Counted from the first letter of the stretch, positions 45,478 through 54,862 are shown. The stretch: 64,000 bases of DNA from Betaproteobacteria bacterium (GCA_028292435.1 JAQGMI010000060.1:62001-126000); one strand, 5' to 3'. Translations and numbers: made by a program. The notes: generated from the letters alone by a model not told the origin.

Positions 45478-45780
45478 TTACGATTTCTTGATTTCAGTGT
45501 AACCGTAAATGTTCTGCGCTTCTTCAATCGAGACCAACCCGTAATTCACGTCGCGCGCAATTTTGTCGCGCGGACGTTTTTTCGGCTCGCCGATGCCACC
45601 GCCGCCCGGCGTCTCGACCACGACGCGATCGCCGCCTGGGATCACCTGGCGGCCAAAGCCGCGCAACGTCTTGCCGGATTTAAGGCTCAACCTGCCGGCG
45701 CCACCATTCTTGCCGCCGTCGCTGCCGCGCGCGTAGCGGTTTTGCTGCTGACATGGAGAGACCCTGAGGAATGCCAGCGA
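45478..45780 (-). pseudogene. Hydantoinase subunit B C-terminal remnant
   Basis: The open frame between the stop at 45781-45783 and the stop at 45478 encodes only the end of a HyuB protein: RYARGSDGGKNGGAGRLSLK, VIPGGDRVVVETPGGGGIGE and an end NYGLVSIEEAQNIYGYTE. The usual 400 upstream residues are absent, and no good start or ribosome site is seen; TTG 45688-45690 is the first candidate. It is a relic of a second HyuB, diverged from the complete copy at 27879-29414, and it lies beside an MFS transporter gene. Confidence 0.7.
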
Positions 45781-45918
45781 TTATAGTCAAACGGCGCTCT
45801 CGAGGCGCACCGGAGGAGCGGTGACGGAGCAGACGTCATTCGTAAAATGGTTGCGACGCGGCGCGTTTATCTAAATCCCGGCGCAGATTCGACTAAGCGC
45901 CTGCCGGGCCACTCTGCT

Positions 45919-47088
45919 TCAGCGCCCAAGCAATTCCCCGACGGGGTTGAGTGTATCGACCCGGTCGCAGATGACTTTAATAATGGCTAACAGCGGCGCG
46001 CCGAGGAGAAGTCCGGCGACGCCCCATAACCAGCCGAAAAAAAGCAACGCAATAAACAGGACAGCAACATTGGCGCGCGCAAAACGGCTTTGCAGCCACG
46101 TCATGAACACGAAGCCGACGGCGGCCGCCACGGCGAGCGATGCTCCGGCAATCATCAATGCATCGACGAGCGAACCGAATTGCAGGAAGGCAGCGACGCC
46201 GCTGCCGATCGCCACCAATATAGATCCCAGGTAAGGAATAAAGTGCAGCACGCCGGCGGCCGCACCCCAGACGCCCGCCTGCTCCAGGCCCAGCGCCGAA
46301 AACGCGAGCCAGCTGCATACACCGAGCAACGCGTTAGAAATTAGCATGGCCAGCAGATAACGCTGGATTTGAACGTCGATCTCTTCGAGTATGCGCACCG
46401 CATCTTTCTTGCGGGTGAGCGAGGGGCCCACCAACTGCACGAGCTTGCGTCGAAAATGCGAGCCCGACGCGAGCAGGAAATAGGTGAGCAGCAATACGAT
46501 CGGCGTTTGCGCGGCGACCGCAATGAGCAGCGCGGATTGCGCAAGCGCGTAATCGCGCAGCCAAAGCGAGGGTTCTGCGGGCTTGGCCGCGATCACGTGG
46601 GTTCCCGCTTTAGCAGCGGCGTCGGTGGCGGCGCCCTGAATCTCGTTGGCGGCTTCCTGCAGTTTCTGTAAGGCGGTCGGGCCGCCTGCGCGCGCAACGC
46701 TGAGGCTTTCGCGCAACTTGTGGGCTGCGTCGGGGAGTTTCTCGATCATTGCGACCGCCTCGTCGTTCAGCGTCACCGCGACCCAGGACAGCCCGCCGAC
46801 CAGCGCTGCCAACACGACGGCCGCAGCAAGCGGCCCCGGCACGCGGTGCGACTTCAACCAATCGACCAAAGGACTCAACGCGTAACTCGCGAGTATGCCG
46901 ATCAGCAGGGGCACGAAAAAAGCACGCGCCAGATACAAGGCGGCGACGAGCGCAATCGTGGTCAGTATGCCGACCGCGACGAGCAGGCCGGATCTGCGCG
47001 AAATCCTTGCAATCGTTTCAATGGGTAGCGCGGACGTATCGCTGTCCAACGCGGCTGCGACAACGCTAACTTCCGCGGTTGCGCTCAT
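45919..47088 (-). CDS. AI-2E family transporter-like permease
   Basis: Inner-membrane protein of 389 residues of the AI-2E/PerM/TqsA family. Helix-rich blocks include LVAVGILTTIALVAALYLAR, FFVPLLIGILASYALSPLVD and PLAAAVVLAALVGGLSWVAV. After a large soluble loop (EKLPDAAHKLRESLSVARAG) comes PIVLLLTYFLLASGSHFRRK. The conserved end includes AGVLHFIPYLGSILVAIGSG and FFGWLWGVAGLLLGAPLLAI. The family includes exporters of autoinducer-2 and ion antiporters; the substrate here is unknown. Confidence 0.9.
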   Translation of the reverse strand: MSATAEVSVVAAALDSDTSALPIETIARISRRSGLLVAVGILTTIALVAALYLARAFFVPLLIGILASYALSPLVDWLKSHRVPGPLAAAVVLAALVGGLSWVAVTLNDEAVAMIEKLPDAAHKLRESLSVARAGGPTALQKLQEAANEIQGAATDAAAKAGTHVIAAKPAEPSLWLRDYALAQSALLIAVAAQTPIVLLLTYFLLASGSHFRRKLVQLVGPSLTRKKDAVRILEEIDVQIQRYLLAMLISNALLGVCSWLAFSALGLEQAGVWGAAAGVLHFIPYLGSILVAIGSGVAAFLQFGSLVDALMIAGASLAVAAAVGFVFMTWLQSRFARANVAVLFIALLFFGWLWGVAGLLLGAPLLAIIKVICDRVDTLNPVGELLGR

Positions 47089-47308
47089 GGATAGTCTCGG
47101 ACGATGGATGGTCAGCCGATGCGTTGTTGATCATTGCCACCGGTAATCGCGAGAAAAGCGGCGATACTTTTGAATACAGCGTTTTCATGTTTCCCTTTTA
47201 GATACGGGGCAACCGTATTCTCGTCCGCATGTCATCTTTGACCGGCTTGACGCCGCCGACTTCGCGCATAACGCCGATTGGCTTTCGACGTATCGGCGCG
47301 CGAAGTCA

Positions 47309-47345
47309 CGAAGCCGCTGAGCTGAACGACAGCTTCGCGGCTTCG
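47309..47345 (-). terminator. Stem-loop after the glycine-zipper gene
   Basis: CGAAGCCGC (47309-47317) pairs with GCGGCTTCG (47337-47345), and inside it AGCTG pairs with CAGCT around AACGA, making a long hairpin. It lies 12 bases past the minus-strand gene end at 47358. No T-run follows, so termination is probable but not certain. Confidence 0.5.
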
Positions 47346-47357
47346 CAATTCAACTCA

Positions 47358-47954
47358 TCAGATATTCGATTGCAGCACATCATTGACGACTTTCACTTTG
47401 TCGCCGGAGTGCCATCCGGGTGCAGCAGCCGTATTGAACACGCGGCTTGAGCCATCGTCCAGCCGCACGGTCGTCGCGTAATTCTTGGTCGACTTCACCC
47501 GTTTTTCGACTTCGTTGCCGGCGAGACCGCCGCCGACTGCACCGATAACGGTCGCCGCCGTATTGCCATTGCCGTTTCCAATCTGGTGGCCCAGGAGACC
47601 GCCGACAACCGCACCGCCGACCGCGCCCATTCCGCTGCCTTCGCCCTTATGCGCGCTTTCCTGCACGTTTTCGACGACGCCGCACTCGTAGCAACGAGCT
47701 TTGGCCGGTACATTGGCAGCGACTTGAGTCGGCGCCGTGTGCGTTTTTGCGACCGCAGGTTTTGCTGCGTGCTGCGTGGAAGTATTGGTTGACGCCTGCT
47801 CGACTGCTGCAATATCAGCTGTCTTGCCCATGGACGTCGGGATCCAGCCCATGATCGCTGCGATGCCTGCGACGCTGAAGAGGATAACGGCGATGCCGGT
47901 AATCCAGGTCAGCGGGTGTATCGATTTCGATTGCATGCTTAAGGATTGCGACAT
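47358..47954 (-). CDS. Membrane-anchored glycine-zipper protein
   Basis: Protein of 198 residues with an N-terminal helix (HPLTWITGIAVILFSVAGIA) that serves as anchor or uncleaved signal. An alanine/threonine-rich linker follows (ASTNTSTQHAAKPAVAK). C-Y-E-C in ARCYECGVVENVQ precedes the glycine zipper VGGAVVGGLLGHQIGNGNGN and GAVGGGLAGNEVEKRVKSTK. A YATTVRLDDGSSRVFNT-type barrel domain ends it. It is a paralogue of 20336-20908. Probably an envelope protein of the SlyB/17 kDa antigen style. Confidence 0.83.
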   Translation of the reverse strand: MSQSLSMQSKSIHPLTWITGIAVILFSVAGIAAIMGWIPTSMGKTADIAAVEQASTNTSTQHAAKPAVAKTHTAPTQVAANVPAKARCYECGVVENVQESAHKGEGSGMGAVGGAVVGGLLGHQIGNGNGNTAATVIGAVGGGLAGNEVEKRVKSTKNYATTVRLDDGSSRVFNTAAAPGWHSGDKVKVVNDVLQSNI

Positions 47955-48139
47955 GAGTAGCTTTCTTAGTTGACCAAAACCCTAGTCTGAACGCCTGTTC
48001 GGGACTCGTCTGTGCGCCAGCGAGCTTAGTGCGCGTTACCGGCCGGGCAGCTGCGTTGCTGCGCATTCGTGCTTGTGCGATCATCGTACGCGTACTGCTT
48101 CGCTTCGATGTATCGATTCCCACGCAATAAGAATTCAAC

Positions 48140-49102
48140 ATGAAGTATCCGCTTTCAGCGCCGTTCATCGCCGGTTGTATGCTGTGTGTGGGCGTGAACG
48201 CACAGACTTACCCTGCGAAGCCCGTGCGCATCCTCATGGGTTTCCCGGCCGGCAGCACGGTTGATGTGTTGATACGGCCGCTCGCGCAACGACTCACCGA
48301 ATCCTTCGGCCAGCAATTCATCGTCGATAACCGCGCCGGTGCGACTGGGGTCATCGCTTCCGAACTGGTCGCCAAGTCGGCGGCCGACGGCTATACGCTG
48401 CTCGGCACACCGAGTTCCGCCATTACGAGCACGCCGCATCTGAGCCGAGTGCCGTTCGATCCGCTGCGCGATTTTGTCAGCGTCGCGCAGATCAACTGGT
48501 TTTCGTACGTGCTCATCACCCACCCGTCAGTGCCCGCGAAAAACGTGGCGGAGCTGATTGCACTCGCGAAAGCGAAACCGGGCGTACTCACGTACGGCTC
48601 GTCGGGTGTCGGCAGCGCGTTTCATCTGGCGGGCGAACTGTTCCGGCTGATGGCAAAGATCGACATCATTCACGTGCCTTACAAAGGCGGCCCGCCGGCG
48701 GTCACGGACATGATGGGCGGGCGGCTCGATCTCATGTTCTATTCGCTCGCGGTCGTGCGCCAGCAGATTGAGGCGGGCCGCCTGCGCGCGCTTGCGGTCA
48801 CCGGCGATCGCCGCGATCCGCTCTTGCCAAATGTGCCGACCGTCGCCGAATCCGGATTGCGCGGTTATGAAATGAGCGGCGGTCACGTGATTCTTGCGCC
48901 CGCCGCTACGCCGCGCGAGAACCTCGCAAAACTGAACGGTGCAATTCTTAAAGCGCTCGCGACGCCGGAAATGAAAGAGTTGTGGGCGCGCCAGGGCATG
49001 GAAATTTATATGACGACACTCGAGCAGGCGGCGGCGCGCTTGCGTGGTGATTACGAGCGGTATGGCAGGCTCATCAAGGATGCGGGCATCAAAGCCGAGT
49101 GA
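48140..49102 (+). CDS. Bug/TctC-family periplasmic binding protein
   Basis: Receptor of 320 residues with a very short leader (KYPLSAPFIAGCMLCVGVNA) before QTYPAKPVRILMGFPAGSTV. Loop 1 is AGSTVDVLIRPLAQ and loop 2 FIVDNRAGATGVIASELVAK, then AADGYTLLGT, in which the usual proline of PDGYT is alanine. It lies 76 bases upstream of the alpha/beta hydrolase gene on the same strand and probably forms an operon with it. Confidence 0.92.
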   Translation: MKYPLSAPFIAGCMLCVGVNAQTYPAKPVRILMGFPAGSTVDVLIRPLAQRLTESFGQQFIVDNRAGATGVIASELVAKSAADGYTLLGTPSSAITSTPHLSRVPFDPLRDFVSVAQINWFSYVLITHPSVPAKNVAELIALAKAKPGVLTYGSSGVGSAFHLAGELFRLMAKIDIIHVPYKGGPPAVTDMMGGRLDLMFYSLAVVRQQIEAGRLRALAVTGDRRDPLLPNVPTVAESGLRGYEMSGGHVILAPAATPRENLAKLNGAILKALATPEMKELWARQGMEIYMTTLEQAAARLRGDYERYGRLIKDAGIKAE

Positions 49103-49178
49103 CGTAAACGCGTACGCGACAGCAACGACAGCGCGGCAGGATTAACATCGACCAACTCATTAGCAAGGCTTGATTAAA

Positions 49179-50339
49179 GTGACGACACAACAGTACGAAC
49201 ACTGGTTCCAGTATTTCCCCAACAGTTTCATGTGGTCGCAAGGCTTCATGTCCGCCATCGAGATGATTCCCTATGGCGCCGCCGCCATGGGCGAAATCGA
49301 TCAGGTCGGTCAGCGGCTCAAAGGCCGCGAGGGCGACAACGAAGTGTGGTGCGACGAGTGGTCGAATATGGCGGAAAAGATGGAGTCGCGCGCGAAGGAA
49401 GCGGCCGCTGCGGGCCATGAGCTGACGGCCGGCACCTATTTCCTGCATGCATGGACGTACTACGGCTACGGCGAGCGCTTCCTGCATCTGGGCGACAAGA
49501 AAATCGCGGTCTATAAAAAGAGCCTCGTGTGTTTCGCCGAAGGCATCAAGCGCCGCTATCCGAACATCGAGCGCGTTGAGGTGTCATACGAAGGCAAGAT
49601 GCTGCCCGCCTGGTTCATGAAAGCGCCGGGGACGAAAGGCAAAGCGCCGACGGTCGTGTTTTTCAACGGCCTCGACGGCACCAAGGAGGTTGGCGTGCTC
49701 TATGGCGGCGTTGAACTTGCGGCGCGCGGCATCAATCTGCTGGCGGTCGACGGGCCAGGACAGGGCGAGGCGCTGCGACTTAACAATATTCCAAGCCGTT
49801 ACGATTACGAAGTCGCGGGGACCGCTGCCTACGAATGCGTGACCAAACGCCCGGACGTTGATCCGAAGCGCGTCGCGATCATGGGCATCAGCATGGGCGG
49901 CTACTACGCGCCGCGCGTGGCGGCGATGGAAAAGCGTTACGCGGCGTGTGTCGCGTGGGGCGGACACTTCGACTATCACGCATCATGGATACGCCGCCGC
50001 AAGGAAATCGAATCGGGCGGCACCAAAGTATCCGCGCCGTACTTTCACCTGATGTGGGTGCTCGGAGTGCCCGACATGGATACCGCGATGGCGAAGCTCA
50101 AGCAGTACTCGCTTGCGGGTGTCGCCGAAAAAATTGCCTGTCCGTTCCTGGTTACGCACGGCGAGCACGACACGATCGTACCGGCCGATTATGCGCGCCT
50201 GCTCTACGACGCGGTCGGATCAAAAAACAAGACGATCAAGATCTTTACGGCGGACGAAGGCGGCAGCGAGCACGTGCAGGGTGACAACCGCGTGCTCGGT
50301 TCAAATTACGTCGCCGACTGGCTTGCCGATAATCTTTAA
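49179..50339 (+). CDS. Alpha/beta hydrolase (FrsA / DHPON-hydrolase-like), copy 1
   Basis: Protein of about 386 residues, cytosolic, with start GTG 49179 (TTG 49170 is possible). An N-terminal helical cap (FQYFPNSFMWSQGFMSAIEM) precedes the hydrolase core: APTVVFFNGLDGTKEVGVLY, LLAVDGPGQGEALRLNNIPS, the nucleophile elbow GISMGGYYAPR and the late His region LVTHGEHDTIVPADYARLLY. The architecture resembles 2,6-dihydroxypseudooxynicotine hydrolase and FrsA-like esterases, which cleave C-C or ester bonds. It overlaps by four bases the convergent paralogue 50336-51508. Confidence 0.87.
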   Translation: MTTQQYEHWFQYFPNSFMWSQGFMSAIEMIPYGAAAMGEIDQVGQRLKGREGDNEVWCDEWSNMAEKMESRAKEAAAAGHELTAGTYFLHAWTYYGYGERFLHLGDKKIAVYKKSLVCFAEGIKRRYPNIERVEVSYEGKMLPAWFMKAPGTKGKAPTVVFFNGLDGTKEVGVLYGGVELAARGINLLAVDGPGQGEALRLNNIPSRYDYEVAGTAAYECVTKRPDVDPKRVAIMGISMGGYYAPRVAAMEKRYAACVAWGGHFDYHASWIRRRKEIESGGTKVSAPYFHLMWVLGVPDMDTAMAKLKQYSLAGVAEKIACPFLVTHGEHDTIVPADYARLLYDAVGSKNKTIKIFTADEGGSEHVQGDNRVLGSNYVADWLADNL

Positions 50340-51508
50340 GCGCGAACCAACTTGTCCTCGAACCAGTTCCACATGTCGGCAACCACGAGCGTCAGGTAAT
50401 CGCGCTGGCAGTGTTGCGAGCCGCCTTCTTCCGCGGTGTAGATGCGGAAAGTCTTGTCCTTGGAGCCGCACGCATCGAACTGCTTCTGCGCATCGGCGAG
50501 CGGGATCTGTTCGTCCTCGGCGCCGTGCACGAGTAGGAACGGGCAGTGCATTTTTTGCATTACGCCGTCGAGCTTGAACGGCTCCAGCGTTTTTAATGCC
50601 TGATCGAGCGTATCGACGCCGAGGATCCACGTGATGTGATGGCCGGGCACCGACAACGACGTCTTGAACTGCGCGTCAATGCGTTTTTTCCAGGTCGCGT
50701 GGTAATCCCACTGCGCGCCCCACGCGATGCAGGCGGCGTAGCGTGGATCCATCGCGGCGCAGCGCGGTGAATAGTAACCGCCGAGGCTTATGGCGACGAT
50801 GCCGACTTTTTTCGCATCGACATCATTGCGCTTCTCGAGCCAGTCAAGGCAGGCGCTGCCGGCGACTTCATAGTCGTAGCGCAGGTAATGGCCGCGGAAG
50901 CGGATCGCTTCACCGGTGCCCGGGCCGTCCATCACGAGCACGGAAATGCCGCGCTTGATTAAGTCGGGCACGCCGCGCATGTACTGAATTTCTTTGGTCA
51001 CATCCAGACCGTCGAAAAAAACCACGCACGGATTTTTGCCGGCGGTCGAATTCTGCGCGTGCACGAAATAGCCGGGCAGGCTGCCGTCCTTAAACGGCAC
51101 TTCGACGATTTCGATTTTGACGTCGGTCAGTTCGACGTGACGGTGAAAGCATTCGACGCCGGCGCGAAATGCATCGAGCGCGCGCTTGTCTTTTGGCGTG
51201 CGGAAGCGTTCGGCCATCTGGTAGTAGTTGCACGCCCGCAAGTATGCGTGCGCCGCCGAGAAGCGATGTTTGCCGGCATCGAATTTGCGCGCATGCTCGC
51301 GCACGCCGTCAGCGACTTTCACGCAAGCGTCAAACCACGCTTCATCGTCTTCCGCCGCCTTGCCTTTCAGCATCGTGCCGATTTTGTGCAGTTCGCCGAT
51401 CTCCGAGCCGCCGTACGGCGCCGAGCTCAGCATGTTGATGAAGCCGGCCGACCAGCGATAGTTGCCGGGGAAGTACATGAAGTACGGGGGATCTTTTTTT
51501 TCAGCCAT
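50336..51508 (-). CDS. Alpha/beta hydrolase (FrsA / DHPON-hydrolase-like), copy 2
   Basis: Protein of 390 residues, paralogue of the convergent copy 1. It shows PYFMYFPGNYRWSAGFINML, PCVVFFDGLDVTKEIQYMRG, VLVMDGPGTGEAIRFRGHYL, the nucleophile AISLGGYYSPRC and LLVHGAEDEQIPLADAQKQF. The nucleophile elbow G-x-S-x-G appears as I-S-L-G-G, so the serine is retained. A Bug gene (51567-52532) lies upstream on the same strand, giving a mirror image of the copy 1 arrangement. Confidence 0.87.
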   Translation of the reverse strand: MAEKKDPPYFMYFPGNYRWSAGFINMLSSAPYGGSEIGELHKIGTMLKGKAAEDDEAWFDACVKVADGVREHARKFDAGKHRFSAAHAYLRACNYYQMAERFRTPKDKRALDAFRAGVECFHRHVELTDVKIEIVEVPFKDGSLPGYFVHAQNSTAGKNPCVVFFDGLDVTKEIQYMRGVPDLIKRGISVLVMDGPGTGEAIRFRGHYLRYDYEVAGSACLDWLEKRNDVDAKKVGIVAISLGGYYSPRCAAMDPRYAACIAWGAQWDYHATWKKRIDAQFKTSLSVPGHHITWILGVDTLDQALKTLEPFKLDGVMQKMHCPFLLVHGAEDEQIPLADAQKQFDACGSKDKTFRIYTAEEGGSQHCQRDYLTLVVADMWNWFEDKLVRA

Positions 51509-51566
51509 GATGTTCTTTCAGATTTAGGATCGGGGAAGGAGGATTGAGACTAAACACAAGACTGAC

Positions 51567-52532
51567 TTATTCGCGGATATTCGCCGCTTTCGCCACACGC
51601 GACCATTTTTCGGTCTCCGCGCGGATGAAAGCCGCATACTCTTCGGGCGTGTCGCCGCCGGGTTCGTGGCCCTGCCCGATGAAGAGCTGCTGGCTTTCCG
51701 GCGTTGCGAGCGCCTTGGCGAGAATCTCGTGTATCCGCGTCACGATGGCTTTCGGCATCGCGGCGGGCGCCAGCATGCCATTCCAGTTATAACTCTCGAA
51801 TCCCGGCATGCCTTGCTCGGCAATCGTCGGCAGATTCGGCAGCAGCGGTGTGCGCTTCTGCGACGTCGCGCCGATCGCGCGCAGTTTGCCCTGTTGCAAG
51901 AGTGGCGCGCAGCCGGCGAACTGCACGACCGCGAGTTCGATATGGCCGGCAATGAGGTCGATGGTATAGAGCGCCGCGCCCTTGTAAGGAACGTGATTCA
52001 GTTTCACGCCGGCCTGGGTCGCGAAGAGTTCAGTCGCGAGATGGCCGACGGTGCCGACGCCGGGCGAGCCGTAATTGAGTTTGCCGGGACGCGCTTTCCC
52101 GAACGCGATGAAATCCTTGACGCCCTTGACTGGCAGGCTCGGATGAATCGCCAGACAACTCGCGCTGCGCGCGATCAACATGATCGGCGCCAGATCGCGC
52201 AACGTGTCATACGGCATTTGCGCGCGCACCGACGGCGCGATCGTCAACGGGCCGGGATTGCCCGCGAGCAGCGTGTAGCCATCGGGCGCAGCTTTCACGA
52301 CCATCTCGGTGCCCGGCACGCCGGCTGCGCCGCCGCGATTGTCGATGATGAACGCCTGCCCCAATACGATATTCAATTGTTGTCCCGCCCAGCGCGCCTG
52401 AAGATCGGTTGGGCCGCCGGGTGCGAACGGAACAATGATACGCACCGGTTTGGTTGGATACGTCTGCGCGTTCGCGTTCAGCGCACAGGCGCCGATGACG
52501 AGCAGCGTGCATAAGCGGATGGGGTAGATCAT
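51567..52532 (-). CDS. Bug/TctC-family periplasmic binding protein
   Basis: Receptor of 321 residues. Leader IYPIRLCTLLVIGACALNA, mature region QTYPTKPVRIIVPFAPGGPT. Loop 1 is PGGPTDLQARWAGQQLN and loop 2 FIIDNRGGAAGVPGTEMVVK, then [10 protein letters not shown]. It precedes hydrolase copy 2 by 58 bases and probably delivers the same ligand class. The 3' end of its promoter region faces the enoyl-CoA hydratase block. Confidence 0.92.
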   Translation of the reverse strand: MIYPIRLCTLLVIGACALNANAQTYPTKPVRIIVPFAPGGPTDLQARWAGQQLNIVLGQAFIIDNRGGAAGVPGTEMVVKAAPDGYTLLAGNPGPLTIAPSVRAQMPYDTLRDLAPIMLIARSASCLAIHPSLPVKGVKDFIAFGKARPGKLNYGSPGVGTVGHLATELFATQAGVKLNHVPYKGAALYTIDLIAGHIELAVVQFAGCAPLLQQGKLRAIGATSQKRTPLLPNLPTIAEQGMPGFESYNWNGMLAPAAMPKAIVTRIHEILAKALATPESQQLFIGQGHEPGGDTPEEYAAFIRAETEKWSRVAKAANIRE

Positions 52533-52708
52533 GAACTCCTCCAGCGCGCGAAAGTGTTTTTGAAGCGGCTTCGCGCGCGACCCGTGAAGATAGTGAGTCG
52601 CATCGGCACTGTCAACAATCCACGCAACGCGGTGACGTCGTTGCTCTGGTAAAATTCGCGCTGAAATTCCCGCCGCAGTATAAAAATTACCGACCGGAGA
52701 AGAGAGCT

Positions 52709-53611
52709 ATGGCAGTCAGGCGCAGCAAGGCCGCGAAGGCAAAAAAGTATTCCGATATCTTGTACGAAGTCAAAGGTCAGGTCGCGTGGATAACGATCAA
52801 CCGGCCGCGTGTATTGAATTCATTCCGCGAGCAGACGCTGGACGAAATGATCGATGCGTTGAAGTCGACGCGCGAAGATCCGACCATCGTCTGTGCAGTC
52901 GTGACCGGCGCCGGCAATAAATCGTTTTCGGCGGGCGGCGATTTCTTCGCGATGAAGCGCCTGAATTTTACCAACGCCTATATGTGGAACGACCGCATGC
53001 TCGGACTCGCGATGACCATCCGCGGCCTGCCGATTCCCGTTATCGCGATGGTCAACGGCTGGTGCATGGGCGGCGGGCATGAGCTCGCGCTGTGGTGCGA
53101 CGTCGTGATCGCATCCGAAAACGCCGTGCTCGGTCAAACCGGGGCCAAGGTTGGCGCGTGCCCGACCGTGGGCGCGACTCAATACCTGCCGCTGATTCTC
53201 GGCGAGCGCCTGGCTCGCGAAATGATTTTCTGCGCGCGCCGCTTTACGGCGAAGGAAGCGGTCGAAGTCGGCCTCATCAACAAATGCGTGCCGCAGAAAG
53301 ATCTGGTGAAAGAAACGCTCAAGTGGTGCGAAACCATGAAAGGCCACAGCGCGCTGACGATCCGCATGACCAAGCGCTCACTCAACTCGGCGTCCGATGC
53401 GCTGTATGCGTCGTGGCAGCAGGGCATGGAGTTGCTCGCGCACGTTTGGGGCTCACCCGAAGCAAACGAGGGCATGGATGCATTCCTCGCCGGGCGGAAA
53501 CCGAATTTCAATCAGTTCCGCCAGCGCGACAAACGCGAGATGACGCGCTATCTGGACGGCTATGCGAAGAATCTGAACGAGCCGCCGTACATGCGCAAGA
53601 ACAAAAAGTGA
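52709..53611 (+). CDS. Enoyl-CoA hydratase/isomerase family protein
   Basis: Crotonase-fold enzyme of 300 residues. The oxyanion-hole segments are GAGNKSFSAGGDFFAMKRLN and NGWCMGGGHELALWCDVVIA; the acid/base region is GAKVGACPTVGATQYLPLIL. The C-terminal trimerisation part includes RMTKRSLNSASDALYASWQQ. The first 12 residues are basic. It is probably co-transcribed with the CaiB-type CoA-transferase gene 42 bases downstream, forming a CoA-thioester catabolic block. Substrate unknown. Confidence 0.9.
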   Translation: MAVRRSKAAKAKKYSDILYEVKGQVAWITINRPRVLNSFREQTLDEMIDALKSTREDPTIVCAVVTGAGNKSFSAGGDFFAMKRLNFTNAYMWNDRMLGLAMTIRGLPIPVIAMVNGWCMGGGHELALWCDVVIASENAVLGQTGAKVGACPTVGATQYLPLILGERLAREMIFCARRFTAKEAVEVGLINKCVPQKDLVKETLKWCETMKGHSALTIRMTKRSLNSASDALYASWQQGMELLAHVWGSPEANEGMDAFLAGRKPNFNQFRQRDKREMTRYLDGYAKNLNEPPYMRKNKK

Positions 53612-53653
53612 AATGCAACAACCGCCGATAAACGCGGTTAGCACGGGTCTTCA

Positions 53654-54862
53654 ATGAATTCAGGCCAATCAAACAAACCCGGCGCGCTCGACGGCGTGCG
53701 CGTGCTGGATCTCACGCGCATCCTCGCCGGTCCCCTGTGCGGCATGATGTTGGGCGATCTCGGCGCCGATGTGATCAAGGTCGAACCGCCGAACGGCGAC
53801 GACACCCGAACCTGGGGTCCGCCGTTCATCGAAGGTGAGGCCGCATATTTTCTGGGCTTGAATCGCAACAAGCGCTCGCTCGCACTCAACATGGCGGTGA
53901 AAGAAGGCCAGTCCGTGCTCGCGGCGTTAATTAAAAAAAGCGATGTGCTGATCGACAACTTCAAGCTCGGCACACTCGCCAAGTGGGGATTCAGCGACGC
54001 GTGGTTTGACGAGCACGCGCCGCGCCTCGTGCGCTGCTCGATCACGGGCTATGGATCGACGGGGCCGAAAGCCGCGCAGCCCGGTTACGATTTTATTCTG
54101 CAGGCCGAATCCGGCTTGATGAGCATCACCGGCCCGGTCGGCGGCACGCCGACCAAGCACGGCGTCGCGCTCGTCGACGTATGCACGGGCATGCTGGCGT
54201 CTAACGCGATACTTGCCGCGCTCAACGCCCGCCACGCCACCGGCCGTGGGCAGAAAGTCGAAGTTTCGTTGTACGAATCGTCGCTCGCGATGCTCGTCAA
54301 CGTGGCATCGAACTACCTGATCGCGGGAAAGGACGCCGGCCGTTTCGGCAACGGCCATCCGAGCATCGTGCCGTATACGACGTTCGCGGCCAAAGACGGC
54401 ATGCTGGCGCTCGCGGTCGGCAACGATGCGCAGTTCGCGAAGTGCTCGGCGGCGCTCGGTCATCCGGAATGGGCGCAGGACCAACGGTTCATTCAGAACC
54501 GCGACCGCGTCGCGCATCGTGAACTTGTCGATGGGATGATCGCTGAAGTATTAAAGACCGACGCGGTCGACGCGTGGATCGTCAAGCTGCAGAAAGCGGG
54601 CGTGCCCTGCGGCCGCATCAATTCCGTGCAACAGGCGCTCGACGATCCGCAAACCGCGGCGCGTCACATGATTGAAACCGCCGAACATCCGACCATCGGC
54701 GCGTTAAAAATGCTCGGCACGCCGTTCAAACTGAGCGCAACGCCGACTTCGGTGCGCCGCGCGCCGCCGACGCTTGGCCAGCACGCCGATGAGGTTCTCC
54801 GCGATGAACTCGGCATGACGGCGGAGCAAATCGCTGTTTTGCGTCGCGATAAAGTGATTTAA
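53654..54862 (+). CDS. CaiB/BaiF-type CoA-transferase
   Basis: Class III CoA-transferase of 402 residues. Landmarks: LDGVRVLDLTRILAGPLCGM, MLGDLGADVIKVEPPNGDDT, YFLGLNRNKRSLALNMAV, and the catalytic aspartate in HGVALVDVCTGMLASNAILA. The C-terminal domain has KAGVPCGRINSVQQALDDPQ. It moves CoA between a carboxylic acid and an acyl-CoA donor. It sits between the crotonase gene and the VOC gene on the same strand. Confidence 0.93.
   Translation: MNSGQSNKPGALDGVRVLDLTRILAGPLCGMMLGDLGADVIKVEPPNGDDTRTWGPPFIEGEAAYFLGLNRNKRSLALNMAVKEGQSVLAALIKKSDVLIDNFKLGTLAKWGFSDAWFDEHAPRLVRCSITGYGSTGPKAAQPGYDFILQAESGLMSITGPVGGTPTKHGVALVDVCTGMLASNAILAALNARHATGRGQKVEVSLYESSLAMLVNVASNYLIAGKDAGRFGNGHPSIVPYTTFAAKDGMLALAVGNDAQFAKCSAALGHPEWAQDQRFIQNRDRVAHRELVDGMIAEVLKTDAVDAWIVKLQKAGVPCGRINSVQQALDDPQTAARHMIETAEHPTIGALKMLGTPFKLSATPTSVRRAPPTLGQHADEVLRDELGMTAEQIAVLRRDKVI

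Noticed and set aside
47089..47357. Possible small gene between the AI-2E-type and glycine-zipper genes
   Set aside because: The open frames there have no ribosome site or family features; the only structure I see is the stem-loop at 47309-47345.
18342..48030. The shared 13-base word CCAGCGAGCTTAG near 18350 and 48015
   Set aside because: A 13-base match is expected many times by chance in 64 kb, and the surroundings are unrelated.
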